A stretch of DNA of 64,000 nucleotides from Acidovorax sp. 69 (GCF_002797445.1 NZ_PGEP01000001.1:991001-1055000), one strand, 5' to 3'. Positions 42,238 through 52,307 are shown, numbered from the stretch's first letter. Made by a program: numbers and translations. The notes: a model not told the origin generated them from the letters alone.

Positions 42238-43587
42238 ATGTTCAAGAAAATCCTGGTCGCAAACCGGGGAGAGATCGCTCTCCGTATCCAGCGCGCCTGC
42301 CATGAGTTGGGCGTGAAGGCTGTGATGGTCTATTCCGAGGCCGACCGCGACGCCAAGTATGTGAAGCTGGCGGAAGAGGCCGTGTGTATTGGCCCCGCGC
42401 CATCGCCCCTCTCCTACCTCAACATGCCCGCCATCATTTCTGCGGCAGAAGTGACCGATGCGGAGGCGATTCACCCCGGCTACGGCTTTCTGTCGGAAAA
42501 CGCCGACTTCGCCGAGCGTGTGGAAAAGAGCGGTTTCCAGTTCATCGGCCCGACACCCGACAACATCCGTACGATGGGTGACAAGGTATCGGCAAAGCAG
42601 GCCATGATCAAGGCCGGTGTGCCCTGCGTGCCGGGCTCTGAGGGCGAATTGCCGGACGATCCGGTCCAGATCCGCCGCATTGCCAAGGCGGTGGGTTATC
42701 CCGTGATCATCAAGGCCGCCGGCGGTGGCGGTGGCCGAGGCATGCGTGTGGTGCATACCGAGGCCGCGCTGGTCAATGCGGTGCAGATGACCAAGGCCGA
42801 GGCGGGCGCTGCTTTCGGCAATCCTGCGGTCTACATGGAGAAATTCCTGCAGAACCCGCGGCACATTGAAATTCAGGTGCTGGCCGACAAACACCGCAAC
42901 GCGGTGTATCTGGGCGAACGCGACTGCTCCATGCAGCGTCGCCACCAGAAGGTGATCGAAGAGGCGCCTGCGCCGGGCATCCCACGCAAGCTGATCGAAA
43001 AGATTGGCGAACGCTGCGTGGCCGCGTGCAAGAAGATTGGCTACCGCGGTGCAGGCACGTTCGAGTTCCTGTACGAAAACGGCGAGTTTTATTTCATTGA
43101 AATGAACACCCGCGTGCAGGTGGAGCATCCGGTGACCGAATGGATCACGGGTGTGGACATTGTGCGCACGCAGATCATGGTGGCGGCGGGTGAGAAGCTG
43201 CCCTTCACGCAGCGCCAGATCGAGATCCGTGGCCACTCCATTGAATGCCGGATCAACGCGGAAGACGCGTACAAATTCACCCCGTCACCCGGTCGCATCA
43301 CCACCTGGCATCCGCCGGGTGGACCGGGCGTGCGCGTGGATTCGCATGCATACACGAACTACTTTGTGCCCCCCAACTACGACTCGATGATTGGCAAGAT
43401 CATCGTGCACGGCGATACGCGCGAACAGGCCCTGGCCCGCATGCGCACGGCGCTGTCAGAGACGGTGATTGAAGGCATTAATACCAACGTGCCACTGCAC
43501 CGCGAGTTGATGGTCGATGCCAAGTTCATGGCTGGCGGCACCAATATCCATTACCTGGAAGAGTGGCTGTCGCAGCACAAGCGCTGA
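42238..43587 (+). CDS. accC: Biotin carboxylase subunit of acetyl-CoA carboxylase
   Basis: AccC carboxylates biotin on AccB with ATP and bicarbonate. The 449-residue product starts [20 protein letters not shown]. It has the ATP-grasp glycine loop [13 protein letters not shown], the motif [21 protein letters not shown], and [22 protein letters not shown]. Length and motifs are typical. The start at 42238 follows accB directly and is read as part of the accBC operon. A terminator lies after it, before prmA. Confidence 0.97.
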   Translation: MFKKILVANRGEIALRIQRACHELGVKAVMVYSEADRDAKYVKLAEEAVCIGPAPSPLSYLNMPAIISAAEVTDAEAIHPGYGFLSENADFAERVEKSGFQFIGPTPDNIRTMGDKVSAKQAMIKAGVPCVPGSEGELPDDPVQIRRIAKAVGYPVIIKAAGGGGGRGMRVVHTEAALVNAVQMTKAEAGAAFGNPAVYMEKFLQNPRHIEIQVLADKHRNAVYLGERDCSMQRRHQKVIEEAPAPGIPRKLIEKIGERCVAACKKIGYRGAGTFEFLYENGEFYFIEMNTRVQVEHPVTEWITGVDIVRTQIMVAAGEKLPFTQRQIEIRGHSIECRINAEDAYKFTPSPGRITTWHPPGGPGVRVDSHAYTNYFVPPNYDSMIGKIIVHGDTREQALARMRTALSETVIEGINTNVPLHRELMVDAKFMAGGTNIHYLEEWLSQHKR

Positions 43588-43614
43588 TACTGCCCTTGTG
43601 CGGTCGCATACAAC

Positions 43615-43654
43615 ATGCTGGCTCCTGGCGACGGGTGCCAGCATTTCATTTTTT
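43615..43654 (+). terminator. Rho-independent terminator after accC
   Basis: The arms atgctggc (43615-43622) and gccagcat (43637-43644) pair perfectly, followed by ttcattttttc. It separates accBC from prmA. Confidence 0.75.
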
Positions 43655-43667
43655 CTGAGAGGCGCCT

Positions 43668-44570
43668 ATGTTTGAGCTGAGTCTGATGTGTCCTGAGGAC
43701 CGTATTGAACCGGTCAGCGATGCGCTGGATGCGCTGGATGCGTTGAGCGTGTCGGTGGAAGATGCCGACGCTCAGACCGATGCCGAGCAGGCGTTGTTTG
43801 GAGAGCCTGGCATGCCGCCTCCCAAGGAGGGTTGGCAGCGCAGCCGCGTGGTTGCGTTGTTTCCTTCAGAGGTGTTAGCCCGCGAGGCGCAGCAACTGCT
43901 GGTGGTGCAGGATTTTTTTGTGGGCTGCCAGGTGCTTGGTGTGGCGCAGGTGCCCGAGCAGGATTGGGTGCGGCTGACCCAGTCGCAATTTACGCCCGTG
44001 GATATCACGCCTGATTTCTGGATCGTGCCCACCTGGCATGAATTGCCAGCGCAGGCGGTACGTAGCATCCGGCTGGATCCAGGGCTGGCTTTTGGGACCG
44101 GGACCCATCCTACGACGCGCATGTGTCTGCGCTGGGTAGCACGCAACGGAGCCGCACAACTGGCGTCGGGCAATCCGCTGGGGCGGGTTTTGGACTATGG
44201 CTGCGGTTCGGGCATTTTGGCCATCGGTGCTGCAAAGTTCGGGGCGACGGATATTGATGCCGTGGATATTGACCCCGCTGCGGTGGAGTCTACGGCCCAG
44301 AATGCGAAGGCCAACGAGGTGGTGTTGCAAGCAGGTTTGCCTCACGCGGCACAGGGCGAATACCAGACTGTGTTTGCCAACATTCTCGCCACGCCCCTTC
44401 GGGTGCTGGCACCCCTGTTATGTGGCCATGTAGCACCCGGTGGGCATCTTGTTCTTGCCGGCATCCTGGAGCGGCAGGCAGATGAATTGAAAGAGGCCTA
44501 TGCGCCTTGGCTTCCTCTGGAAGTGGCCGATGCCGAGGACGGCTGGATTCTGATGACTGCCAAGCGCTGA
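43668..44570 (+). CDS. prmA: Ribosomal protein L11 methyltransferase
   Basis: PrmA uses S-adenosylmethionine to methylate ribosomal protein L11. The 300-residue product begins MFELSLMCPEDRIEPVSDAL. It has the family segment RLDPGLAFGTGTHPTTRMCLRW and the SAM loop VLDYGCGSGILAIGAAKFGA, followed by DIDPAAVESTAQNAKAN and FANILATPLRVLAPLL. A gaggcgcc site precedes the start. The DUF3426 gene follows 55 bases later on the same strand, a common arrangement in betaproteobacteria. Confidence 0.95.
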   Translation: MFELSLMCPEDRIEPVSDALDALDALSVSVEDADAQTDAEQALFGEPGMPPPKEGWQRSRVVALFPSEVLAREAQQLLVVQDFFVGCQVLGVAQVPEQDWVRLTQSQFTPVDITPDFWIVPTWHELPAQAVRSIRLDPGLAFGTGTHPTTRMCLRWVARNGAAQLASGNPLGRVLDYGCGSGILAIGAAKFGATDIDAVDIDPAAVESTAQNAKANEVVLQAGLPHAAQGEYQTVFANILATPLRVLAPLLCGHVAPGGHLVLAGILERQADELKEAYAPWLPLEVADAEDGWILMTAKR

Positions 44571-44625
44571 GCCCGCGCGTGCTTCGCTTTGGCTGGGGTG
44601 GCACGACCCCTACAATCCACGGCTG

Positions 44626-46205
44626 ATGAGCCAGATCACTCGCTGCCCGTCCTGCGCCACATCCTTCAAGGTTGTGGCGGACCAATTGCGCATATCGGAA
44701 GGATGGGTGCGCTGTGGCCAATGCAAAGAGGTATTTGATGCCTCGGCGCATTTGGTCCCATCGGCGCCCCCGGCACTTTTGCCAGATATGTCGCTGACCG
44801 ATGCGCGGCCGCCCTCAGTCCCGGTGGCGCGCAAGGTGGATGCCGCACGCGCATGGGGCGATGGGGCTGCGTCACCTGTTGTACCTTTTTCAGGCGTTGT
44901 CTCTCGCCCAGTCGCGGAGGGTGCCGGATTCTCGGATCCACCGGTGGGTGCTCTAGGCGGCCCGCGCGGTGGGGATGCTCTGCCGCCCGCGTTGTCTGCA
45001 GCATTCACACCAGTGCTCGATATTCCCAGCCCTGCAGTGCCCGCATTTCTAGCCGCGGGGGGAATGGGGTGGAGTTGGGTACCGATGGCTTGACTCTAGA
45101 GCCCACCACGCCGTTCGCTTGGCGCTCTCCGCCGTCGCCTTCGCCCGCAGCATTGAGTGCCTCTGACCGGCTGACGCGCCCGCGCAGGGCTGAGGCCGCC
45201 GCTTTGGCAATCCCCGCCGTAACGTTGATGCCTGGGCTGGAGGATGTTGTACTTCCCGCTGTTTCGTTGCCTGCATCGTCGTTGTTGATGGATACGGCAC
45301 AGCCGACGTTGCGCGGAGGATACGAGCTGCCTTTTGCCGATCAGCGTGATGCTGACTGGCCTGGGGATGCAGCAGCCCCTGCGGTCACTGAGGCTGCCGT
45401 GGAGTCCGGCCGCGTCGGCCCTGAGAGAGACATCCAGACACCACCCACACCGCTGAATGACATTGAGCGTGGCCCTGCGCCCACCTCGGTTTCCATCGCT
45501 GAGCCCATCGTGGGTTCTTTGCCTTCGGTGGATTTTGTGCAGCAACCGCCGGTGGTGGATTTGCCGGGTGCATTGGCCCTTGAGGGGGATGATCCGCTGG
45601 TGGCGGAGTTGCAGGCCAGTTCGCGCAGCGCTGCTCGCACGAGGGAGGGTGTCTCAGAGTCTGATGAGGTCACGCACGACGCTGATCAAGAAGAGGTCAG
45701 CTTTGTGATCGCAGCGCGTCGCAAGGCCTTTTGGCGCAAACCGGCGGTGCGTATCGTTCTTGTGCTGGCAGTCTTGCTGTCGATCCTGGGTCTGGCTTTG
45801 CAGGTGGTGGTGCAGGAGCGAGATCACATCGTGGCCCTGGACGCTCGTGCAAGGCCCTGGCTGATGAAACTGTGTGAGTCATTGCGGTGCGAGATTGCCC
45901 CGCAGCGCCAGATCGCCGATGTGGTCATCGACAGTTCATCTTTCAACAAAGCCAGGGGTGATAGCTATCAGCTGGCGCTCACGATGAAGAGCAAGGCCGC
46001 CATTCCGTTGGCCATGCCGGCGGTCGAGTTGACTTTGACTGATGCGCAGGACCAGCCAGTGCTTCGGCGGGTCCTGCTGCCAACGGACATGGCGGCACCG
46101 GCAGAACTCCCGGCACGTGGCGAGTGGGGTACGTCGGTCTCTGTGATCGTGACCACTGGTGGAGCGCGTGTTGCGGGATACCGGCTGCTGGCTTTTTACC
46201 CCTAA
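44626..46205 (+). pseudogene. Zinc-ribbon and DUF3426 membrane protein, split by a one-base frameshift
   Basis: The first frame (44626-45093) has an MJ0042-type zinc finger with two CxxC pairs, CPSC and CGQC, and then a low-complexity Pro/Ala region. It runs out of frame at WVPMA. The second frame covers the rest to 46205, with a membrane helix (RIVLVLAVLLSILGLALQVV) and the DUF3426 domain (DVVIDSSSFNKARGDSYQLAL, ending AGYRLLAFYP). The switch lies at the G6 run 45057-45062. One more G would join them as FLAAGGNGVELGTDG. Intact relatives have exactly this zinc-ribbon, linker, helix, DUF3426 order. It may be a real frameshift, a slippery site or a sequence error. It follows prmA and precedes the PfkB kinase gene. 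Confidence 0.82.
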
Positions 46206-46229
46206 ATTTTCTTAACCGACTGATTCAAT

Positions 46230-47132
46230 ATGGCTGCCCTCATTTGTGGTTCCTTGGCGTTCGACACCATCATGACCTTCGAGGGGCGGTTTGCAGAGCA
46301 GATACTGCCCGATCAGTTGCACATTCTCAATGTGTCTTTTCTCGTGCCTTCCCTGCGCCGCGATTTTGGCGGATGTGCTGGCAACATCGCATACAGCCTC
46401 AAGCTGCTGGGTGGTGAGCCCTTGCCCATGGCGATGCTAGGCAGTGATGGTGCAGAGTACCTGCAGCGACTGGAATCACTGGGCATCAGCGCACGCCATG
46501 TGGGGCAGGTGCAGGACACATATACCGCACAGGCCATGATCATGACGGACCGTGACAACAACCAGATCACGGCATTCCACCCCGGGGCCATGATGGAGGC
46601 GCATGTCAATCGCGTTGTGGCCGACGTCGGTGTGGGTGTGGGTGTGGGGATCATCGCACCGGATGGTCGTGACGCGATGCTTGAGCATGCGGCTCAGTTT
46701 GTGGCGGCGGGCATTCCCTTTGTGTTTGATCCAGGCCAGGGCCTGCCGATGTTCGATGGGCAAGAGTTGGTGCGGTTCATTGCTCAGGCGTCCTGGGTAA
46801 CGGTCAATGACTACGAGGGGAAAATGCTGTGCGACCGCACGGGCTGGACCCTTGCAGAGATCTCGCGCCAAGTGAAGGGCCTGGTGGTCACGTTGGGCGC
46901 GGAGGGTTGCGAGGTCTGGGTGGATGGCCAGAAAACGCACGTGCCTGCAGTGGTGCCTGCCCAGGTGGTTGACCCCACTGGGTGCGGCGATGCCTGGCGT
47001 GGCGCCCTGCTGTTTGGCCTGGAAAAAGGCTGGCCGCTGGTGCGTTGTGCTGAGTTAGGTAACCGGGTTGGTGCTCTCAAGATCGCGCAGCGTGGCCCAC
47101 AGAACTACACGCTGGATTTCACCCCTGCTTAG
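46230..47132 (+). CDS. PfkB-family carbohydrate/nucleoside kinase
   Basis: This is a ribokinase-like kinase of 300 residues that phosphorylates a sugar or nucleoside with ATP. The N-terminal half has LICGSLAFDTIMTFEG and RDFGGCAGNIAYSLKLLGG. The C-terminal motif DPTGCGDAWRGALLFGL holds the catalytic aspartate and the anion hole, with Gly-Cys-Gly in place of the more usual Gly-Ala-Gly. The group is often annotated adenosine kinase-like. A six-base repeat (gtgggt) at about 46630-46648 encodes VGVGVGVG. It is read downstream of the DUF3426 gene and starts 24 bases after it. Confidence 0.9.
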   Translation: MAALICGSLAFDTIMTFEGRFAEQILPDQLHILNVSFLVPSLRRDFGGCAGNIAYSLKLLGGEPLPMAMLGSDGAEYLQRLESLGISARHVGQVQDTYTAQAMIMTDRDNNQITAFHPGAMMEAHVNRVVADVGVGVGVGIIAPDGRDAMLEHAAQFVAAGIPFVFDPGQGLPMFDGQELVRFIAQASWVTVNDYEGKMLCDRTGWTLAEISRQVKGLVVTLGAEGCEVWVDGQKTHVPAVVPAQVVDPTGCGDAWRGALLFGLEKGWPLVRCAELGNRVGALKIAQRGPQNYTLDFTPA

Positions 47133-47218
47133 TTTTGTGTGTTGGCAAGGTTGCGGAAATGTCGTCGGGTCAGGGGGGTGTTGTGTTGCATGTCGCGCAG
47201 AACATCCTCCGCAGGCAT

Positions 47219-47246
47219 AAAAAACCCGGTGCGCAGGCACCGGGTT
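47219..47246 (-). terminator. Terminator of the histone-like gene
   Basis: The perfect 10-base arms aacccggtgc and gcaccgggtt surround the loop gcag (47223-47246). On the minus strand the stem is followed by six T bases (47219-47224 read in reverse). It is 20 bases past the stop of the repeat protein gene. Confidence 0.88.
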
Positions 47247-47266
47247 GAGCGTGTGACACGCCAGGA

Positions 47267-47872
47267 TTAAGGCTTGTTGCCCGTAGGGAAAGGCCAAGCA
47301 GCCTGAGGGTTCAGGGTGGTCTGTGCTGCTGGAGTTGCAGGGGCAGGGGCCTTTGGGGCCTTCTTGGCCGGTGCAGCTTTCTTTGCAGGAGCCTTGGCAG
47401 CGGGTGCTGCCTTCTTCGCTGCTGCGGCCTTCTTGGCGGGAGCGGCTTTCTTGGCCGGTACTGCTGCCTTCTTGGCAGGTGCGGCCTTCTTCGCTGCTAC
47501 TGCCTTCTTGGCGGGAGCGGCTTTCTTGGCCGGTGCTGCTGCCTTCTTGGCAGGTGCAGCCTTCTTCGCTGCTACTGCCTTCTTGGCGGGAGCGGCTTTC
47601 TTGGCCGGTGCTGCTGCCTTCTTGGCAGGTGCAGCCTTCTTCGCTGCTACTGCCTTCTTGGCGGGAGCGGCTTTCTTGGCCGGTGCTGCTGCCTTCTTGG
47701 CAGGTGCAGCCTTCTTCGCTGCTACTGCCTTCTTGGCGGGAGCGGCTTTTTTGGCCGGTGCTGCTGCCTTCTTGGCAGGTGCAGCCTTCTTCGCTGCTAC
47801 CGGTTTTGCCGGTGCAGCCTTTTTCGCTGGGGCAGCCTTCTTAGCGGCTGGTTTTTTCGCAGTTGCCATCAT
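47267..47872 (-). CDS. Histone H1-like lysine/alanine repeat protein
   Basis: This 201-residue basic protein is nearly all Lys, Ala and Pro, in the manner of the C-terminal tail of histone H1 (like BpH1/HctB). It is expected to bind DNA or polyanions. It is built from a 25-residue repeat of the KKAAPAKKAAAPAKK type, and the DNA period of 75 bases is repeated about five to six times. The C-terminus (TPAAQTTLNPQAAWPFPTGNKP) is unlike the repeats and may be a conserved end. The start is ATG ATG at 47872 with aaggag a few bases before it. The 5' leader has two hairpins. Repeat number is likely to vary between strains. Confidence 0.9.
   Translation of the reverse strand: MMATAKKPAAKKAAPAKKAAPAKPVAAKKAAPAKKAAAPAKKAAPAKKAVAAKKAAPAKKAAAPAKKAAPAKKAVAAKKAAPAKKAAAPAKKAAPAKKAVAAKKAAPAKKAAAPAKKAAPAKKAVAAKKAAPAKKAAVPAKKAAPAKKAAAAKKAAPAAKAPAKKAAPAKKAPKAPAPATPAAQTTLNPQAAWPFPTGNKP
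47409..47800 (-). repeat. 75-base tandem repeats in the histone-like gene
   Basis: The marker tcgctgctac (with one variant, tcgctgctgc at 47416) recurs at 47491, 47566, 47641, 47716 and 47791, exactly 75 bases apart. The units are nearly identical, a sign of recent expansion. The period is a multiple of three, so changes in copy number keep the frame. Confidence 0.92.
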
Positions 47873-47905
47873 GTTCTCCTTGGGTCAATTTGCAAAGAGC
47901 ACTTC

Positions 47906-47962
47906 CTGTCTGCAGTGGACAGAAAGCGATCCATGGAGATGGAGAAGAACTCCATCTCCATG
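47906..47962 (-). promoter_or_regulatory. Two hairpins in the leader of the histone-like gene
   Basis: The outer hairpin pairs catggagatggag (47932-47944) perfectly with ctccatctccatg (47950-47962) around a 5-base loop. Closer to the gene is a small one, ctgtc (47906-47910) with gacag (47918-47922). They lie 34 to 90 bases upstream of the start codon, in the gap between nrdB and this gene. They could control the leader or end the nrdB transcript. Confidence 0.55.
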
Positions 47963-48053
47963 AACACGGGAACGCACCCCACAGCCGCACTCTGAGGCGC
48001 TGTCTGTGGCGGGCGTGGTGTAAAAATCCATGGTGGTGTGATGCGAAAAGGCG

Positions 48054-49253
48054 CTAGTCCCAGGACAGCGCACCACCAGATTGGTATTCAATAACGCGGG
48101 TCTCGAAGAAGTTTCGTTCCTTCTTCAGGTCGATCATTTCGCTCATCCATGGGAACGGATTTTCTTCGTTGGGGAAGAGTGTTTCCAGTCCGATCTGCGT
48201 GGCACGGCGGTTGGCGATGTAGCGCAGATAGCCCTTGAACATGGATGCATTCATGCCGAGCACGCCACGCGGCATGGTGTCTTCTGCGTAGCGGTATTCG
48301 AGTTCAACGGCCTGCATGAACAAGGCCTTGATCCCCGCCTTGAACTCGGCTGTCCACAGGTGCGGGTTCTCCAGCTTGAGCTGGTTGATCAGGTCGATGC
48401 CGAAGTTGCAGTGCATCGACTCGTCGCGCAGGATGTATTGGTACTGTTCGGCAGCGCCGGTCATCTTGTTCTGGCGGCCCAGTGCCAGAATCTGTGTGAA
48501 GCCCACGTAGAAGAACAGGCCTTCCATCAGGCAGGCGAAGACGATCAGCGACTTGAGCAGCGTCTGGTCGGTCTCGAAGGTGCCGGTGTGGAAGTTGGGG
48601 TCCATGATCGCCTCGATGAAGGGGATCAGGAACTGGTCCTTGTCGCGGATCGATGGGACTTCCAGGTAGGCGTTGAAGATCTCGCCTTCATCGAGACCGA
48701 GCGACTCCACGATGTACTGGTAGGCGTGCGTGTGGATCGCTTCCTCGAACGCCTGGCGCAGCAGGAACTGGCGGCACTCTGGCGCGGTGATGTGGCGGTA
48801 GGTGCCCAGCACGATGTTGTTGGCAGCCAGCGAGTCTGCGGTCACGAAGAAGCCGAGGTTGCGCTTGATGATGCGGCGCTCGTCTTCTGTCAGGCCGTTG
48901 GGGTCTTTCCACAACGCGATGTCGCGCGTCATGTTCACCTCTTGCGGCATCCAGTGGTTGGCGCAAGTGGCGAGGTATTTTTCCCACGCCCACTTGTACT
49001 TAAATGGCACCAGCTGGTTGACGTCGGTTTGGCCGTTGATGATGCGCTTGTCGGCGGCGTTCACGCGGCGGTACGCGGTTGCGGCGGCAGGGGCTGCTTG
49101 CGGCGCTGCAGATGCAGTCATCGACGCGTGCACTTCTTGCAGGGAAGGGGTCTGGAAAGGCAAAGGCGGCTGTCCCGCCGGGTGGCTCTTGTTCAGTCCA
49201 CCGTCCAGTTGATTTTGCGATGAGGGCTTGACTTCTTCGTCCCAGGTCAACAT
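48054..49253 (-). CDS. nrdB: Ribonucleoside-diphosphate reductase small subunit
   Basis: NrdB holds the di-iron/tyrosyl radical for class Ia ribonucleotide reductase. From the ATG at 49253 the product is 399 residues, with an N-terminal extension of about 60 residues (Pro/Ala/Gln-rich) before [23 protein letters not shown]. The metal and radical residues are visible in [20 protein letters not shown], where the tyrosine stands four residues after the first histidine as in E. coli. The second metal motif is [15 protein letters not shown]. The C-terminal tail ([19 protein letters not shown]) is the usual docking peptide for NrdA. The gene follows nrdA with a 135-base gap. Confidence 0.95.
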   Translation of the reverse strand: MLTWDEEVKPSSQNQLDGGLNKSHPAGQPPLPFQTPSLQEVHASMTASAAPQAAPAAATAYRRVNAADKRIINGQTDVNQLVPFKYKWAWEKYLATCANHWMPQEVNMTRDIALWKDPNGLTEDERRIIKRNLGFFVTADSLAANNIVLGTYRHITAPECRQFLLRQAFEEAIHTHAYQYIVESLGLDEGEIFNAYLEVPSIRDKDQFLIPFIEAIMDPNFHTGTFETDQTLLKSLIVFACLMEGLFFYVGFTQILALGRQNKMTGAAEQYQYILRDESMHCNFGIDLINQLKLENPHLWTAEFKAGIKALFMQAVELEYRYAEDTMPRGVLGMNASMFKGYLRYIANRRATQIGLETLFPNEENPFPWMSEMIDLKKERNFFETRVIEYQSGGALSWD

Positions 49254-49388
49254 AGATTTTCCAGTGTTCGGATTATGAAAGCAGTGCTGCAAAAAGAAAA
49301 GCACTGAAGCGTTGTGCAGCAACGTTTTGTTGCTTCACAGCACATGCGCGACGCTTCGAATGCATGCGAGCCGTCGCGCACGAAGTTT

Positions 49389-52307
49389 TTATTGGCAGGC
49401 TTCGCAGCCTGGATCGTCGATGGGAGAAAACTGAACGTCTGTGGCGGGCACTGCTGCGGCTGCTTCCATCGCGTGTTGTTTGCTTTGCGTGGGCGCAAAT
49501 GCACCGGTTGGTGCTTCGTCATTTCCCGAAGAAACCGAGTTGAGCTGGCGCGTGTTCACCGTGCTCATCTCGACGTGCGTGGCACTCTGCGTGCGCAGGT
49601 AGTACGTGGTCTTGAGGCCGCGGATCCAGGCCAGTTTGTAGGTGTCGTCGAGCTTCTTGCCCGACGCGCCTGCCATGTAGATGTTCAGGCTCTGCGCCTG
49701 GTCAATCCACTTCTGGCGACGGGATGCGGCTTCGACCAGCCACTGCGCCTCGACTTCAAACGCGGTGGAATACAGGTCCTTGATGTCTTGCGGCACGCGG
49801 TCGATGGGGTGCAACGAACCCTTGAAGTGCTTGAGGTCCATTATCATCACGTCGTCCCACAGGCCCAGGCGCTTGAGGTCGCGCACCAAGCCGCCGTTGA
49901 TGACCGTGAACTCTCCCGACAAGTTGGACTTGACCGAGAGGTTGCCGAACGAAGGCTCAATCGATGCGTCCACACCGATGATGTTGGAGATGGTGGCTGT
50001 GGGGGCGATGGCGACGCAGTTGGAGTTGCGCATGCCGTCCTGGGCAATCTTTTTGCGCAGGGCATCCCAGTCCAACGTGACCGAGCGGTCCACTTCGACG
50101 TAACCGCCGCGTGCCTTGGCGAGCATGTCCAGCGTATCGGGGGGCAGGATGCCTTGGTCCCACAGCGATCCTTTGTAGCTTGCATACTGGCCGCGTTCTT
50201 TGGCCAGTTCAGTGGAGGCCCAATAGGCGTAATAACAAATGGCTTCCATCGAGCGGTCGGCAAACTCCACGGCCTGTTGAGACGCATAAGGAATGCGCAG
50301 CTCATACAGGCTGTCCTGAAAGCCCATCAGGCCCAGACCCACAGGCCGGTGACGAAGATTAGAGTCACGGGCTTTCTTGACGGCGTAATAGTTGATGTCG
50401 ATCACGTTGTCGAGCATGCGCATGGCGACCTTGATGGTCTTCTTGAGCTTGTCGTGATCGAGTTGACCATCCTTGATGTGTTGCAGCAGGTTGACCGAAC
50501 CCAGGTTGCACACAGCAGTTTCGGTGTCGCTGGTGTTGAGTGTGATTTCGGTACACAGGTTAGACGAATGCACTACACCAGCGTGCTGCTGGGGCGAGCG
50601 CACGTTGCAGGCGTCCTTGAAGGTGATCCAGGGATGGCCCGTCTCAAACAGCATCGTCAGCATCTTGCGCCACATGTCGGTGGCCTGCACCGTCTTGGCA
50701 GGTTTGATCTCGCCGCGCGCGGCCTTCTCTTCGTAGGCCACATAGGCCTTCTCAAAGTCAGCACCGAACAGGTCGTGCAGGTCTGGTACGTTGGAGGGCG
50801 AGAACAGGGTCCAGGTGCCCTTCTCCATCACGCGGCGCATGAAGAGGTCAGGAATCCAGTTGGCCGTATTCATGTCGTGCGTGCGGCGGCGGTCGTCCCC
50901 GGTGTTCTTGCGCAGTTCCAGGAATTCTTCGATATCGAGGTGCCAGGTTTCCAGGTAGGTGCAGACAGCGCCCTTGCGCTTGCCGCCCTGGTTCACGGCC
51001 ACTGCCGTGTCGTTCACCACCTTCAGGAAGGGCACCACGCCCTGCGATTCGCCGTTGGTGCCCTTGATGTGCGAGCCCAGTGCGCGCACACGGGTCCAGT
51101 CATTGCCCAGGCCGCCAGCAAATTTGGACAGCAAGGCGTTTTCCTTGATCGACTCGTAGATACCGTCCAGATCGTCGGGCACCGTGGTCAGATAGCAGCT
51201 CGACAGTTGCGAGCGCAGCGTGCCACTGTTGAACAGTGTGGGCGTGCTGGACATGAAGTCAAAGGACGACAGCACTTCATAGAACTCGATGGCGCGGGCT
51301 TCGCGGTCTGCTTCATTGAGTGCGAGACCCATGGCTACACGCATGAAGAAGGCCTGGGGCAACTCGATGCGACTCTTCTTGACGTGAAGGAAGTAGCGGT
51401 CGTACAGGGTCTGCAGGCCGAGGTAGTCGAATTGCATGTCCCGCTCAGCCTTGAGCGCACTGCCCAAGCGTTGCAGGTTGTACGTCAGGAGGCGCTCGTC
51501 CAGCAGCTCGTTTTCCACGCCCTTCTTGATGAATTGGGGAAAATATTCCAGGTACGCGTGACCCATTTCATCTTGGGTCACATCCTTGCCAAGGACCTCG
51601 CGCACGATGGTGTGCAGCAGCAGGCGGGCCGTGGCGTAGGTGTAGTCAGGGTCTTTCTCGATCAGCGTGCGGGCGGCAAGGATGGATGCCTTGTAAACCT
51701 CGTCCATGGGCACGCCGTCATACAGATTGCGCATGGTTTCTGCCACGATGGGATCAGCTTTAACGTCTGCGCCCAGATTCACGCAGGCCGATTCGATCAG
51801 TGCCTGCAGGCGGCCCAGGTCCAGCACAACGCGTGCGTCACCGTCTATCACGTGCAGCAGTGGTGTGGATGGGGCGGGGGCTTGTTGTTCCGTCTGGCGA
51901 GCGCGCTCTTGAGTGCGGCGTTCGCGGTACAGCACATAGGCGCGTGCGACTTCGTGGTTTCCGCCGCGCATGAGGCCCAGCTCAACCTGGTCCTGTACGT
52001 CCTCAATATGGAAGGTGCCACCGCCGGGGCGCGAGCGTACCAGCGCACGGGTGACGTTGTGGGTCAACGTGTCAACGACTTCGCGAACGCTGGCTGAAGC
52101 GGCGCCCTGCGTTCCATGGACCGCCAGAAAGGCCTTCATCATCGCCACTGCGATTTTTTGCGGCTCGAACGGCACCACTGCGCCATTGCGGCGAATGATC
52201 TGGTAATGCGCGAACGAATTGTTGGTCCCCGCAAGCGTGGCCTGGGATGCGGAGGCATCTGCAGGCGTCGCGTGGGTAGTGGAAGGCGTATTCAAAGCAG
52301 CTTGCAT
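49389..52307 (-). CDS. nrdA: Ribonucleoside-diphosphate reductase large subunit
   Basis: NrdA reduces ribonucleoside diphosphates to the deoxy form. From the ATG at 52307 the product is 972 residues, with an N-terminal ATP-cone (YQIIRRNGAVVPFEPQKI, VARAYVLYRERR) for allosteric control. The catalytic core has TPTLFNSGTLRSQLSSCYL, the SSNLCTEITLNTSDTETAVCNL segment, and the radical-chain region near the end (QSLNIYMAGASGKKLDDTYK, KTTYYLRTQSATHVE). The tail ends DDPGCEACQ with the redox cysteine pair CEAC. Upstream are two NrdR boxes around a promoter. nrdB follows. Confidence 0.96.
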   Translation of the reverse strand: MQAALNTPSTTHATPADASASQATLAGTNNSFAHYQIIRRNGAVVPFEPQKIAVAMMKAFLAVHGTQGAASASVREVVDTLTHNVTRALVRSRPGGGTFHIEDVQDQVELGLMRGGNHEVARAYVLYRERRTQERARQTEQQAPAPSTPLLHVIDGDARVVLDLGRLQALIESACVNLGADVKADPIVAETMRNLYDGVPMDEVYKASILAARTLIEKDPDYTYATARLLLHTIVREVLGKDVTQDEMGHAYLEYFPQFIKKGVENELLDERLLTYNLQRLGSALKAERDMQFDYLGLQTLYDRYFLHVKKSRIELPQAFFMRVAMGLALNEADREARAIEFYEVLSSFDFMSSTPTLFNSGTLRSQLSSCYLTTVPDDLDGIYESIKENALLSKFAGGLGNDWTRVRALGSHIKGTNGESQGVVPFLKVVNDTAVAVNQGGKRKGAVCTYLETWHLDIEEFLELRKNTGDDRRRTHDMNTANWIPDLFMRRVMEKGTWTLFSPSNVPDLHDLFGADFEKAYVAYEEKAARGEIKPAKTVQATDMWRKMLTMLFETGHPWITFKDACNVRSPQQHAGVVHSSNLCTEITLNTSDTETAVCNLGSVNLLQHIKDGQLDHDKLKKTIKVAMRMLDNVIDINYYAVKKARDSNLRHRPVGLGLMGFQDSLYELRIPYASQQAVEFADRSMEAICYYAYWASTELAKERGQYASYKGSLWDQGILPPDTLDMLAKARGGYVEVDRSVTLDWDALRKKIAQDGMRNSNCVAIAPTATISNIIGVDASIEPSFGNLSVKSNLSGEFTVINGGLVRDLKRLGLWDDVMIMDLKHFKGSLHPIDRVPQDIKDLYSTAFEVEAQWLVEAASRRQKWIDQAQSLNIYMAGASGKKLDDTYKLAWIRGLKTTYYLRTQSATHVEMSTVNTRQLNSVSSGNDEAPTGAFAPTQSKQHAMEAAAAVPATDVQFSPIDDPGCEACQ

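Noticed and set aside
47409..47800. Possible CRISPR-like array
   Set aside because: The repeats are directly adjacent with no unique spacers and encode the AAPAKK protein.
47316..47963. Plus-strand open frames across the histone-like repeats
   Set aside because: The period of 75 bases is a multiple of three, so all frames stay open. The sequence FLAGAAF and LSWPVLLPSWQ repeats are artefacts of the Lys/Ala codons.
49314..52097. Open frame of over 900 codons antisense to nrdA
   Set aside because: It is a codon-bias shadow of nrdA. The minus-strand protein is clearly the real one.
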